This document shows, one piece after another, positions 1-9,439 of a stretch of DNA of 28,309 nucleotides. How positions within the stretch are numbered: the first letter of the stretch is position 1; each line of letters opens with the position of its first letter. The translations under genes were made by a program, and so were the position numbers. The notes below the pieces were generated by a model, which was not told where the DNA came from, ran no database searches, and saw only the letters and a list, made by a program, of their open reading frames with translations. The DNA comes from Scleroderma bovista. Lineage: Eukaryota > Basidiomycota > Agaricomycetes > Boletales > Sclerodermataceae. Location of the stretch: assembly GCA_037178675.1 (NCBI GenBank), contig JAYMGJ010000667.1, positions 1-28,309 of the forward strand, written 5' to 3'.

Positions 1-249
1 CTTCGCAGGACCCTATCGGGTGTACCAAGCTGCGCATTGGAGAGCTCTCATGCGGGTTGGGTGCGGGTGGCTGTGCTGAGTAGCGCGGACTAGTCCAAAT
101 GGACCCGAAGCTATTCCGAGTGATCGCGATGCTCACAGGGAGAGATAGGGAACAGCTACTCATGCGGGACCTTCGCAGGACCCTATTAGGTGTACCAAGC
201 TGCGCATTGGAGAGCTCTCGTGTGGGTGGCTGTGCTGAGTAGCGCGGAC
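1..249. repeat. Direct repeat pair, 170-bp offset
   Basis: Bases 1-90 recur at 171-249 with few substitutions; the second copy lacks about 10 nt present near 52-61 of the first. The 80 bp between them (91-170) are not repeated inside the window. No coding potential is convincing here. It could be a truncated tandem satellite or the edge of another transposon that continues left of the window. The stretch 250-300 is unassigned. Confidence 0.85.
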
Positions 250-300
250 GAGTTCGGGTGAATACTGATTGGTATATGTGCACCTAGAGACGCGTGTGTC

Positions 301-2835
301 TCTACACCGTCCATCTCCCCTCAGACTTCCCCTGTTTTCTTTGTTCCCAAAAAGGATGGCAAGAAGTGCATGGTTCAGGACTATCACTATTTAGATGAGT
401 GGACCATTAAAAATAACTATCTGCTGCCCTTGATTAGTCAGCTTGTCAATAAGCTGAAAGGATATAAACTCTTCACAAAGATGGATCTTCGTTGGGGATA
501 TAATAATGTCCAAATCAAGGAAGGTGATGAGTGGAAAGCTGCATTTGTAATGCACAAAGGGGCTTTTGAGCCCGTTGTTATGTATTTCGGTCTATGTAAT
601 TCACCCACAACATTCCAGAAGATGATGAACGAAATTTTCCACAACATGTCAGATGTTTGCATGGTATATATTGATGACCTAATGATATTTACAAACATGA
701 GCAATCAGGAAAAGCATGACAGGATTGTGCTCGAAGTCTTAAAACATTTACATGATAATAACTTGTTTGTCAAACCTGAGAAGTGCCACTTCTGTGTTAC
801 CAAAGTTGACTTCCTCGGAATGATAGTCTCATGGGATGGAATAAAGATGGACCCTGAAAAGGTTAATGCTATTTTGAAGTGGCCTGAGCCAATGAATGTC
901 AAACAGATTCAAGCATTCCTAGGCCTCGGCAACTTCTATAGACATTTTATTAAAGACTATGTGATCATGGCTAGGCCATTGATGGACTTAACGTGTAAAG
1001 ATGTTGTGTTCCACTTCAGTGATAAGGAACGTGCTGTGTTTGAAGCCTTGAAGGCTGCTTTTACTCGTGCACCAGTACTTTAGTACCCTGACCAGGACCG
1101 CAAATTCTGCCTCAAAACTGATGCATCTGAGTTCGCTGTCGGGGGAGTGATATCCGTTAAGTGCAAGGATGGCAAATTCAGAGCAGTAGCATACATGTCA
1201 CACTCTATGACCCCGCCAGAACACAACTATCCTATCCATGATAAAGAAATGCTGGCCATTATAAAAGCAACAGAGGCCTGGTGCTATTATCTTGAGGCCA
1301 CTTCTTATGCCTTTGAGATTTATATAGACCACCATAACTTAATGTACTTCACGAAGTCACAGAACCTCTCTAAGCGTCAAGTACACTGGCAGATGTGGAT
1401 GATGCGCTTCAACTACTCTTTAATTTACAAGAAAGAAACCCAGATGCATGTTGCAGATCCGCTTAGTAAGCGATCAGACTATTATGTCTCTAGCTCTGAC
1501 GACAACAAGGACCAAACCTTGTTAAACCCTGTATCTATTAAGTCGATCAACGTTACTGATCAGACTTATGAGGAGTGCCAGTCGCTAATCACGGACTTCC
1601 ATGACACACCTGTTGCTGGACATAAGAGTGTCAAGGCTACATTTAATGTGCTCAGGAAGCACTACACCTGGAAAGGGATAAAAGAGCAAATACAGACCTA
1701 TGTAAAGCACTGTCAAAGGTGCCAACAGTTAAAGGTTTCAAACCAGAAGACTTCTGGAAGTCTCCTTCCTCTCCCTGTCCCAGAAGGACCATGGCTTGAC
1801 ATCACAATGGACTTTACTGAGATGCCGGAATCCCTTGGTTATAACTATGTACTAGTGGTCGTCGATCGGTTCTCCAAGGAAGTGGTCTTTGTGCCATGCA
1901 CCAAAGAGGAAACCACATTGTCAACCACTGAATTATTTAGAGACCATGTCTGGTGTCAACATGGACTCCCTAGTACTGTGGTTTCAGACCATGGATTGGT
2001 CTTTGCAAGCAACTTCCTGGGGGAGTTGTACAGACTCTTAGGCATAAAGCGCAAGATGTCTACTGTGTTTCACCCTCAAACTGATGGACAAACAGAGCAG
2101 TTGAACTGCAAAATCAACCAGTACCTTCGAACTTACGTTAACAACCACCAAAGCGATTGGGCCAAGTGGATCAAGATCGCCCAATTTGTTTGGAACAACA
2201 TGGTCTTGGAGGTTACCACCAATTCCCCATTTGGAATTACCCAGAGTTATTCCCCGCGCATGGGTATAGAACCAGTGCAGACAGTAGCCCCAGTGGCAAA
2301 GGACTTTGCTGCCATATTTAACAAAGTCATTGAATCTTCTGAGAAGGCTAAATGCAACATGAAGCTTCAGGTGGATAAGCATAGAAACCCCACCCCAGAT
2401 TACACTGTTGGTCAGCAAGTCTGGCTTTCAATGGACAACCTTTGTATGTTGAATCGTGCTTCTAAGAAGCTAACAGAGAAGTGGATTGGCCCCTATGAGG
2501 TTACTCGAGTAACCCCGAATGTGGTCGAGCTTAAACTCCCAAAAACTCTTTGGATCCACCCGGTAGTGAATGTCTCTTGAGTTAAACCTTATCTAGGTCT
2601 GCTCCCTGGACAACCTGCTTCCCGGCCTGGCCTGGTACATGTCTCTGAAGAATGTGATGAAGAATACAAAGTGGACTATATTGTAGCGTCCCGTATTTAT
2701 AGATGCCAGCTCCAGTATCTGGTACATTGGAAAGGGTACAAGGAACACGAAAGAACATGGGAACCCTCATCGAATCTGAAGAATTCTCCTCTGATAGTTG
2801 ATCATTTTTATAAGGAAAATCCCTCAGCCCCTTGA
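301..2835 (+). pseudogene. pol: Gypsy Pol (RT-RNase H-integrase-chromodomain), copy A
   Basis: One reading frame (codons starting at positions 3n+1) runs from about 301 to the TGA at 2833-2835, broken by TAG at 1081-1083 and TGA at 2578-2580. Copy C has CAG and CGA at those codons. Domains in order: RT (palm residues in FTKMDLRWGYNN and the catalytic YIDD around 667-678), RNase H (KTDASEFAVGG near 1117), the HHCC zinc-binding domain of integrase (about 1600-1740), the DDE core (D at 1810-1812, D at 1987-1989, E at 2095-2097), a GPY/F module (WIGPYEV near 2484) and a chromodomain (about 2665-2820, with YLVHWKGY). The chromodomain places it among chromoviruses, whose integrases use this module to target chromatin. 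There is no start codon because the 5' end is lost. It cannot be expressed as one protein. Confidence 0.92.
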
Positions 2836-2938
2836 AAGCTTTACATGGTGCAGTCAGACTTCGACTCATTATTTACTCAGATCCCTGAGAACCTCACCAT
2901 ATGTGAACCTACCTTTTGCAGTCTGGAATCCTGCACCT

Positions 2939-2951
2939 AAGGGGGGAGTAG
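2939..2951 (+). other. Polypurine tract of copy A
   Basis: A purine run AAGGGGGGAGTAG ends immediately before the LTR start TGTAACG. In LTR retrotransposons this run survives RNase H and primes plus-strand DNA synthesis. Position and composition match the tract seen before the 3' LTR of element B. Confidence 0.8.
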
Positions 2952-2966
2952 TGTAACGGTCTAACT

Positions 2967-3052
2967 TTTTATCTTATCTAATCTGTGATTAGATGACATC
3001 TTATCTTATCATAGCATAGTATCTTATCTAGTGCATCTTATCTGTAGGTCTG
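2967..3052 (+). promoter_or_regulatory. GATA-motif cluster in U3 of LTR family A
   Basis: At least six copies of TTATC/GATAA lie within about 85 bp, and the reverse-oriented solo LTR keeps a comparable set (about 4805-4885). The motif matches the HGATAR site of fungal GATA factors (AreA/NIT2, SREA and white-collar types). Binding is inferred from motif density only; a simple AT-rich tandem repeat is the alternative. Confidence 0.45.
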
Positions 3053-3189
3053 GACCACAGCCTCATGCTGTGCATGCTGTATCCCTTGATGTCATTAGCA
3101 TAGCCTTACCACAGGATGGCAGCTGTGTTCACTGCCTCATACAGCATACAGCCTCATGGATAGCCTCGCACAGGACACGTGTAGTATAG

Positions 3190-3197
3190 TATATATA
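3190..3197 (+). promoter_or_regulatory. TATA box of LTR family A
   Basis: TATATATA sits about 150 bp before the LTR end, the expected place for the U3 core promoter. The solo copy has the same box in inverted orientation near 4650. Confidence 0.5.
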
Positions 3198-3337
3198 CCA
3201 TTGCAATCCAGCACCCAGAGGCTCTCCATTCAAGCTCTCTTTGGGTCTTTGCTCTAAGATGCTTGTGATCCTATTCTCTCCTCCTCAGAGTCCTTTGGTG
3301 TGGTAGTTCTTTGGGTTTTGCCCTTAGGGTTGTCTCA

Positions 3338-4975
3338 TGTACAGACTCCATGACAGCATCATAAAGACCTCTCTGTTCCACATTCAAGGTGGGCAAACCA
3401 GCATTTACAAATCTCTGCAACTCTTCCTGATCATATGCTCTTTGGTCTGCAATCAGCTGATTTCCCTCTCTATAATGCCACTCTATTTGTGGTCTTGGCA
3501 TTTCATTAAATCTGTCCAGACTCTGTCCCTGATGTCGAAGATCTTGAGAAATGAGATATAGACCATAGTCATAGACTTGCTCTTCTGTTGGCTCAGGGAT
3601 ATGAAGATGATGGATTGACCACAGTAAGTAAAAGATGCAGGTAGAAGCTCTCCCCAGCATTTGGTGGAATGGAATACATCCTACCAATTGCTTTGTATCT
3701 TTGACATACTTTCCATACACCTGTTGTCTTGACCCAAACAAACTTCTTTGGAAAATCCTGATAGAGGCAGTCATTGGCTCCAGCTGCAATAAGAGTAGGG
3801 TCTGCATTGGCCTTGAACCACCCTAATAACTGGGTGTCCTTGACAGAGTCCACCACCTCTTCAAGTGGATGATCAGGATCAAAGACAACATTCTGATGAC
3901 CTGGAAGATGAACAGACAGGTGATAAACTGCAGGCCATTCCAAATGCATGGGAAAATCAAAAAGATTGTGGCAAGCCTGAGTGGAAGAAATGTATCTGGC
4001 ATCAAGATAGACACAAATCTCATCATGACCCTGTGTTTGCAAGGTGGCATGATCTGAGCCCTTGTATATGTACTTGTGAATATATTTGACAGCCTTGATA
4101 GATGCATAGACTTCCAAATTGATGTGACAATCAAATTGCACCAGAAGCTCACATGGGTGGGGTACCACATAACTGTTATTAAAGACTGTCTCACCCTTTA
4201 CAATAGTGCGACCATTGTCAAGGTGAGCATACAGTGGATAGCCATTCTCTTGAATATCAGTTTGATGATGAAAAGACTTTGGAAAATGTTTTGTGCAAAC
4301 ATTTCTCTCTATGCATCTCTGTGGAGTGTAGGGACCATGTAGCATGTATTTGCTAACAACACAATGCAGCTCTGGATGAAGTTCTGGATCAGGTATTTGA
4401 GCAGAAATAAGAGCATCAATCTGCTCAACAATGTGAATCTTGTCCTGTTCCTCCAGAAAAATTAGCATATGCATGTGTGGAAGACCACGCTTCTGATATT
4501 CAATGGTGTAGTGAGACAACCCTAAGGGCAAACAACCCAAAGAACTACCACACATTGAGACTCTGAGGAGGAAGTAGGAACCAAGCGTCTTAGAGCAAAA
4601 ACCCAAAGAGAGCTCGAATGGAGAGCCTCTGGGTGCTGGATTGCAGCGGTATATATACTATACTACACGTGTCCTGTGCGAGGCTATCCATGAGGCTGTA
4701 TGCTGTATGAGGCAGTGAACACAGCTGCCATCCTGTGGTAAGGCTATGCTAATGACATCAAGGGATACAGCATGTACAGCACGATGCTGTAGTCTAGGCA
4801 GACCTACAGATAAGATGCACTAGATAAGATACTATGCTATGATAAGATAAGATGTCATCTAATCACAGATTAGATAAGATAAAAAGTTAGGTCGTTACAT
4901 GTAGACAATCCCAGCCACAGCTCCAAAGTAGCCATCATGTATTTTCTTCAACAGTGCTTGTTGTTTGGCATGAAA
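3338..4975 (-). mobile_element. Helitron remnant (Rep to start of helicase)
   Basis: Coding sequence on the minus strand matches Helitron RepHel proteins: residues upstream of the HUH motif at 4905-4975, then HUH, the two-tyrosine region, the linker and the first residues of the PIF1-type helicase. It is interrupted by the solo LTR 4512-4899 and cut at 3337 by the LTR of copy A and near 4975 by Copia sequence. Neither Helitron terminus (5' TC, 3' hairpin-CTRR) was found, so only an internal slice survives. Confidence 0.82.
3338..4975 (-). pseudogene. Helitron RepHel fragment
   Basis: This is rolling-circle transposase of the HUH endonuclease superfamily. Reading leftwards, 4975-4905 encodes the residues that usually precede the HUH block (ending GAVAGIVY). 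After the solo LTR the frame resumes with YTIEYQKRGLPHMHMLIFL, where the HxH metal-binding histidines lie at about 4469-4477. The Y-x3-Y catalytic pair occurs in VKYIHKYIYKG near 4070-4085. The frame then reaches SFYLHLLLTVV and stops at 3593. The adjacent frame continues from about 3610 with the linker (PEPTEEQVYDYGLYL) and the start of the helicase (LNVEQRGLYDAVMESV), ending at 3338. The usual linker of roughly 100 residues between these blocks is missing, so there is an internal deletion with a frameshift. It is non-functional: helicase motifs I-VI are absent. Confidence 0.85.
4512..4899 (-). repeat. Solo LTR of family A inside Helitron Rep
   Basis: A 388-bp inverted relative of the LTR at 2952-3337, starting TGTAACGACC and ending TTGTCTCA on the minus strand. 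It is flanked by a perfect 5-bp target duplication, TGTAG at 4507-4511 and 4900-4904. Removing the LTR and one duplicate rejoins the Helitron Rep frame across GIVY/TIEYQKRG. This is a genuine integration followed by LTR-LTR recombination that removed the internal region. With the LTR at 2952-3337 it forms a long inverted repeat around 1.17 kb of Helitron DNA. Confidence 0.93.
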
Positions 4976-5349
4976 CACTTGTGCAGAAGACTATTGTGTA
5001 CTCGTCCACTGAGGCTGAATACATGGCTTTGAGCGATTGCACTCGCCAAGTTACCTGGATTTGGAGTCTACTCAGTGAGCTTGGCTATAAGCTGAAAGCT
5101 ATCCCAATTTGCGGTGATAATCAGGGGTCCATATTCATGGCATCCAACCCTGTAACGGAGCCTCACTCCAAGCACATCAACATCTGCTATCATGGAATCC
5201 GCAAGTCAGTCGCGAAAGGTAACGTGGAGCTATTCTTCATTGATGGTGCTGAGAATCCCGCTGATCTCCTCACCAAGAACTTACCATGCGAGAAATTCGC
5301 GAAGTTCAGAGCTCAACTAGGCTTACAGTTTCCCTCTGGCAGCATCTAG
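4976..5349 (+). pseudogene. Ty1/Copia Pol C-terminus (RNase H)
   Basis: Only the last 120 or so residues of a Copia polyprotein remain. Diagnostic blocks are VQKTIVYSSTEAEYMALSD (usual Copia form QKTVALSSTEAEYMAL), GDNQGSI, PHSKHINICYHGIRK and DLLTKNLPCEKF, ending at TAG 5347-5349. Gag, protease, integrase and RT are missing because the copy joins Helitron DNA at about 4970-4985. The surviving frame is intact, but no start codon belongs to it. The junction could be a 5'-truncated insertion into the Helitron or a later recombination; the sequence does not decide this. Confidence 0.9.
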
Positions 5350-5395
5350 TGTCTTATTCGCTGAAGTGCTCTATGTGCAACACAGCGAGGGGGAG

Positions 5396-5597
5396 TGTTG
5401 AAGTCACACGTGCACCCGGCGTAAACCGTCGACAAAGTGCGCACAAGACTGCAACCCATATTAGTGTAGACTTAGTAATAGTCCTCTTTAGAGTAGATGT
5501 TACATGTCACACGTCACACGTCACACAGGTTGTGCACTCCACCCAACAGGTGAGTTGGAGTAGCAGTTCCTCTACGTATATAGGTATTGCTTCAACA
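5396..5597 (+). repeat. Copia 3' LTR (202 bp)
   Basis: It starts TGTTGAAG right after a purine tract (GCGAGGGGGAG, about 5385-5395) and ends CTTCAACA, a perfect 8-bp terminal inverted repeat. It lies 46 bp after the Copia stop codon, as expected. Inside are three tandem GTCACAC units at about 5506-5526 and a TATA-like GTATATAGG near 5576. The right flanking 5-mer is ATGGC (5598-5602); its left partner is lost. Confidence 0.88.
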
Positions 5598-6241
5598 ATG
5601 GCCACCAGCAGCAACAACCACCCCAGACCTGTGCAATGCAACCATGACTAGCAATGACCACGCCCCCACCTGTACAATGTGGCCACCACCTGTGTTGGAT
5701 GCAGCCACCACCAATGATGACCACCCCCCACATGTCTCATGCCCAGTCCTCCCTCACTGACACCCCCTCATGTATTAGTAGTATATATTGGTGGCATTCT
5801 TCATGTAGTAGCTACTAGGTTTTACAATATAATTTGTTTTTATGCATATTCTATTGGTGTGCAAGCAACGAGTACAAGGAAAGAGATATAAGACAGTCAC
5901 TATAAGTGACATTTAGTTGATTCTTTTTCTCTATATATGTACTATATGTGTACTTTATGTTGCTATATGTTGCTATATATTGCTATAGTGCACTATAGAT
6001 AAGGGGGGTATGGTATAGATGCCATAATGCAATTATTGCACTTTGTGTGACAAAGGGCAATAATAGTGATATATAGTGATATATATTGATATATGGCATT
6101 ACCAGTTTTTCCTGATGTGGACCTACAAAGAGCACTAGTCAAACAGTTTTGAAGGCAGTAAACCCAAGTGTGGTACGTGTTACACTTATGCCCTCGACCC
6201 TTGTGACTGATGGCCTTGTGCCACTTTGGACGTAGTCCACC
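5598..6241. other. Non-coding stretch, low complexity then AT-rich
   Basis: Bases 5598-5760 are rich in CCACC/GACCAC units without a stable repeat period. From about 5930 to 6100 there are short tandem motifs: TTGCTATAT three times near 5957-5985 and GTGATATATA near 6066-6095. A purine run AAGGGGGG at about 6001-6008 resembles a polypurine tract, but no LTR start or pol sequence accompanies it. No gene was recognised. Confidence 0.5.
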
Positions 6242-6570
6242 ATGACAGTTATACCAAATGCACCACAACAACACCTTCAGCAGTCCATGGTCATCACCAA
6301 TGCGGTAACATCAACCAAGTCCCATCAAGCCCCCTCAAACAATGATCTACCTGCTGGGTCTGTGCAGATGTTCACTACGTGCTTTGTACCTATTCTGCAG
6401 AAGTATGTCAGCTCTTTGCAGAACCCCTAGGTCACCGAGGGACTGGCGACCCCCATGCAATATATATGGGATCATGTGATGCAAGACTGGCTGCTGTGAG
6501 TCAAAGTGTGGATTTGGGTTGGAGTAATAACCCAAACACAACACCAACAAAGGACTACGAAAATGTGTGA
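6242..6570 (+). pseudogene. Possible 5' part of a DUF6532-like gene
   Basis: The frame opening at ATG 6242 reads into a block (FTTCFVPILQKYVSSLQNP, a TAG at 6428-6430, then VTEGLATPMQYIWDHVMQDW) that resembles the start of the DUF6532-type domain common in Agaricomycetes, where an NPW...IQ.IWD pattern recurs. The TAG stands where tryptophan would be expected (TGG to TAG). The continuation of such a domain appears at 8596-9439, so this may be the same gene split by about 2 kb of inserted DNA. Family recognition is from memory of the pattern and is not certain. The function of DUF6532 is unknown. Confidence 0.4.
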
Positions 6571-7668
6571 GTGGTGGTTTACCTCCACAGTGTCCAGAGA
6601 GGATGTACTGAGGAGGGGGGGAAGGGGATCTACACCAACAAGGTGATGCAGACAATGATGCAGGATACTCCTGGGGTACAGGAGCAATAGGTGACAAAGG
6701 GGATAGGGGTCTGGACTCTTCCTAAAGCCTAGGAAGTGTCAAAGCAGGGATTGGGCTGACAGAGACTGAAGTAGCAATACTACACCTAGAGGTTGGTGCA
6801 GCAAAGGGGCAGAGATGCCTCTGATGTCCAGAGGCGAGGAAGATAGACAGGTATGAAGCCTAGACTCCACTTGAGCCTAGTAAAAGGAATAGATCTTGAA
6901 TAACTTGGATAAACTTGACAATATTGAGCCTTTAGACCTTCAACGAAGCCTACAAGGACTCAAGGACTGAAGGGATAGTGATTGAGAGAGTCTGAGAGAG
7001 GGATAATTTCGTGCAATTGGGTCTCTCCTCACTGGGCTGAGCCCAGGGGTTTAAATACATGGGGGGGCACAGCATTAAAGTACAAAAAGAGAAGGGAGTA
7101 AGCAGAATTTGTCAAGGATTGATAAGGGATTGGTAAGAGCTTTGTAAGGGGTTTGTAAGTGATCAGTAAGCAAGGGATAAGCAGGAATGAGTAAGCATAG
7201 GGAGCATGAATAAGCTGCTGAGTAAAGGAATGAGTAAGCTGCATGACAAGATTGATTGGTAAGGGAGTGAGTCATCAGCTGAGTAATATACCAAAAATGT
7301 GAAAGGGATAGAGTAATACTGATGACAAAAGAGCATCAGTAAGCAAGGGATGAGTCACTGCACAGCAGAAGGAGTCATTGATGCACAGCCTAAGAAGTTT
7401 GATGGGGGGCTGTGTACCATGAGGAATTTGATGGGACAACAATGGGGAAGATCTGAGATAAACAGGGAGATTGATCCGAGACAAAACAGCCACAAGAAGG
7501 GTACCAGGGGTCCAGAGGTCTTTTGGGGGGTCAGCATACACTAAGGTATAGTGCATGTGTTCTAGCGCCGCTGAAGCGCAACCATGGGCTCCCTTGACAA
7601 GCTCTCTTCTGGGAAAGAACAAGAGAGGGTTCTTCTTCCTAATAGCACTATAAAGTGGGGGGAATAAC
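6571..7668. other. Unassigned stretch with recurring GTAAG-type motifs
   Basis: No gene is supported here. Between about 7090 and 7350 words such as GAGTAAGC, GGGATGAGTAAG and GGGATTGGTAAG recur irregularly, which generates stop-free minus-strand frames of biased composition (LLIPCLLI-like). On the minus strand a GTATTTAAACCCC box near 7050 is followed by pyrimidine-rich sequence, which resembles an LTR promoter, but no LTR pair could be defined. At 7650-7668 the run AAAGTGGGGGGAATAAC precedes TGTCATGG, a plausible polypurine tract/LTR boundary. Confidence 0.4.
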
Positions 7669-8595
7669 TGTCATGGTGCTGGGGGACGTCGTCTGAAAGT
7701 AGGGAAGCGGATAGAGTATTGAATTCGACGCATCCAGGGAAGTGAGACGAACGACAGAGGAAGATGGACATGGCAAGTATCTGGGAGGAAGGGACCATAG
7801 GCTGAGGGCTCAGGGGACACAGAGACGACCAGAGAAGACTTCTCAAGCTTGACAATAGACCTAAGATGACCAAAGTACGTCCTTGACGCAGGACTGACGA
7901 GGAGAACGCGCTGACCGAGAACGAGAGGGACTGAGGGAGCAGGCTGGGAAGATATGTGCCAGGCAATGCACGGGAACTCTGGGAGAGGCTGTCCTAAGAG
8001 CAGGACATAGTGGAGATCTGCAGCAATAGCGGAGAAATGATCCAGAGAAAATATGGACTCCATAGTGAGTGATGAAGCGAACGTCTGGATTGCGGGGGGA
8101 ATATCTCCGTGGGAAATGAACGGATTTGCGTCGGAACTTGACAGGCAGATAGACCACGTTCTAGGCTCTCTGATGGTATAGTCACGTGCCTGATAGCTTC
8201 AGAAACGATGGAGCTATTCAAAATATCGGAATGCCGGCACTGGGCGCCTAAAAATGACATTTGGGTGCTAAAAATCATTTCTTCTCTTTCTCCTTCATTT
8301 CTCCATCAATTCTTCGGCTTCTTTAATCGTTCTGGTATGGGAGTTGGACTGCAGATGTGTGCATTCCTTTCTCATACCACAATTGACATTATTCCTTCAG
8401 TTTCTTCTGCTTCTTGGCAGTTCTCGTGCAATAGATAACTGTCAGCATTGGCATTCATCTCTCGCATCAGGATAGTCTTCTTGCACGATAGATGGCTATG
8501 ATGAGGGTCTGTTATGCTTATCCTTCGCATAAGGATCATTTGATATAGGTGTTATCTTCCATGTTCACTGTACCAAACCTGTTTGGTGCGTGACA
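7669..8595 (+). repeat. Repeat F, possible 927-bp LTR
   Basis: The right end (8430-8595), read on the minus strand, starts TGTCACGCACCAAAC and matches the repeat at 23659-23905 over its palindromic tip and over the block around 8450-8510 (ATAGCCATCTATCG read on the minus strand). The left limit at TGTCATGG (7669) is inferred from the preceding purine tract and the TGTCA...TGACA ends. If right, this is a 3' LTR in plus orientation, inserted into the DUF6532-like gene. No target duplication of CCGCA (8596-8600) was found on the left. Minus-strand frames in 7562-8278 are open but unrecognised. Confidence 0.4.
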
Positions 8596-9439
8596 CCGCA
8601 CACATTCAATGAGGACAACGACAAGATCTACCATTTGGTAAGTGGCCATCCATTATTGCTACCTACAGCTGACCTTACTACTATCATATCTGCTTTGACA
8701 GTGCATGCAAAAAATTTATGATTGGTGCACACAGTTTGGTAAGGCTGTGTTAGATGCTGTGGAGGCCCACTGGGCATTGGATGCCAAGTACTACAACCCT
8801 CAAGTGCGCAAAGATTATGTGGAAGAAGCACTGAGCCCCAGACTGCCATTCATGTATGGCCATATTGAGCCCCTTGACGACCTGGGCACAATTCAGGTGT
8901 GTGGTGTTTGTAAACAAGGCAATCTGCTGACGCTTTTCATATGTAGATGTCTAAGTCTTTTCTCTCCCCGTTCATCCTACAGACCTTTGCAAGTCATCTA
9001 GTGGCTCTCACACCAATTGAGAATGATCTGGAACTCTATGAAGGGTTCACTGCCACTCCTCCCTTTGGTGCACTTGTGCTCACAGTAATGGTGGTACAGT
9101 GGCCATGGGATAGTGATTCCAGGGGTTGATATTGATACATTTATTTAGGTGGAGCAGGCATTGCACCTCTATCGCTCAGGTCACAAAGAAGAAAGCACAA
9201 AGAAGGGTGATCTATCCTTCTCTGATACACATTGGGGCACAAAAACATCGTACTACGTCGAGTCCATTCGTAAGGTACACATGAATAAGTACAACCAGCT
9301 CATCGCCATGGCACGGCCATACTGTGGGGGCCACTGTCGCCTCACTGGGAATCACACTCGCACTATCTCAAACACAGAAGACATGGCAGCATATGGAGAC
9401 GAGCATGCCCAGATTACAATCCTTAGTTGGATGGCATAG
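8596..9439 (+). pseudogene. Spliced DUF6532-like gene, 3' part
   Basis: The exons read HTFNEDNDKIYHL, then CMQKIYDWCTQFGKAVLDAVEAHW... after an intron at 8638-8701 (GTAAGT..ACAG, branch CTGAC). A second intron runs from GT at 8897 to AG at 8946 or, more likely given the pyrimidine tract, 8982; the frame resumes at TFASHLVALTPIENDLELYEG. A third intron, 9091-9148 (GTGGTA..TTTAG), joins GALVLTVM to VEQALHLYRSGHKEES. The coding part ends at TAG 9437-9439. The block order (DWxxxFGKAxLxxxxxHW, GALxLTxxxVEQALxLYxxG, DTHWGTKTSYYVESI) fits DUF6532-type Agaricomycete proteins, often many copies per genome and often near transposons. Function unknown. The 5' part is separated by repeat F, so the gene is probably broken. 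Confidence 0.45.

Larger units (their letters stand above)
301..3337 (+). mobile_element. Ty3/Gypsy chromovirus copy A, 5'-truncated
   Basis: A degenerate LTR retrotransposon retaining the 3' two thirds: part of reverse transcriptase, RNase H, integrase, chromodomain, polypurine tract and one LTR. Gag, protease, the N-terminal end of RT and the 5' LTR are missing; homology to the sister copy C begins around 301-307. The 3' LTR ends at 3337, directly against Helitron helicase sequence, so this element probably inserted into a Helitron and its left side was later lost or rearranged. The solo LTR at 4512-4899 belongs to the same family. Confidence 0.9.
2952..3337 (+). repeat. 3' LTR of copy A (386 bp)
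   Basis: It begins TGTAACGGTC and ends TTGTCTCA. The limits were set by alignment with the inverted copy at 4512-4899: homology stops exactly at 3337 on this side. The following bases, TGTAC (3338-3342), would be this insertion's target duplication, but the left partner is lost. U3 holds a dense run of GATA-type motifs and a TATATATA box at 3190-3197. Confidence 0.88.

Noticed and set aside
2038..2418. 126-codon minus-strand frame inside copy A integrase
   Set aside because: It is a shadow of the plus-strand integrase; the same shadow in copy C is broken, and no protein family is recognisable.
3865..4342. Plus-strand open frames of 62-88 codons
   Set aside because: They are shadows of the minus-strand Helitron Rep, which carries the HUH and two-tyrosine motifs.
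5995..6012. Possible polypurine tract AAGGGGGG
   Set aside because: No LTR-like TG start with a matching end, and no pol sequence nearby.
7562..8278. Several overlapping minus-strand open frames of 94-134 codons
   Set aside because: They overlap in three frames, have Leu/Ser/Pro-rich composition and no recognisable domain, and lie within a probable LTR. A real gag or host exon cannot be excluded but is not supported.
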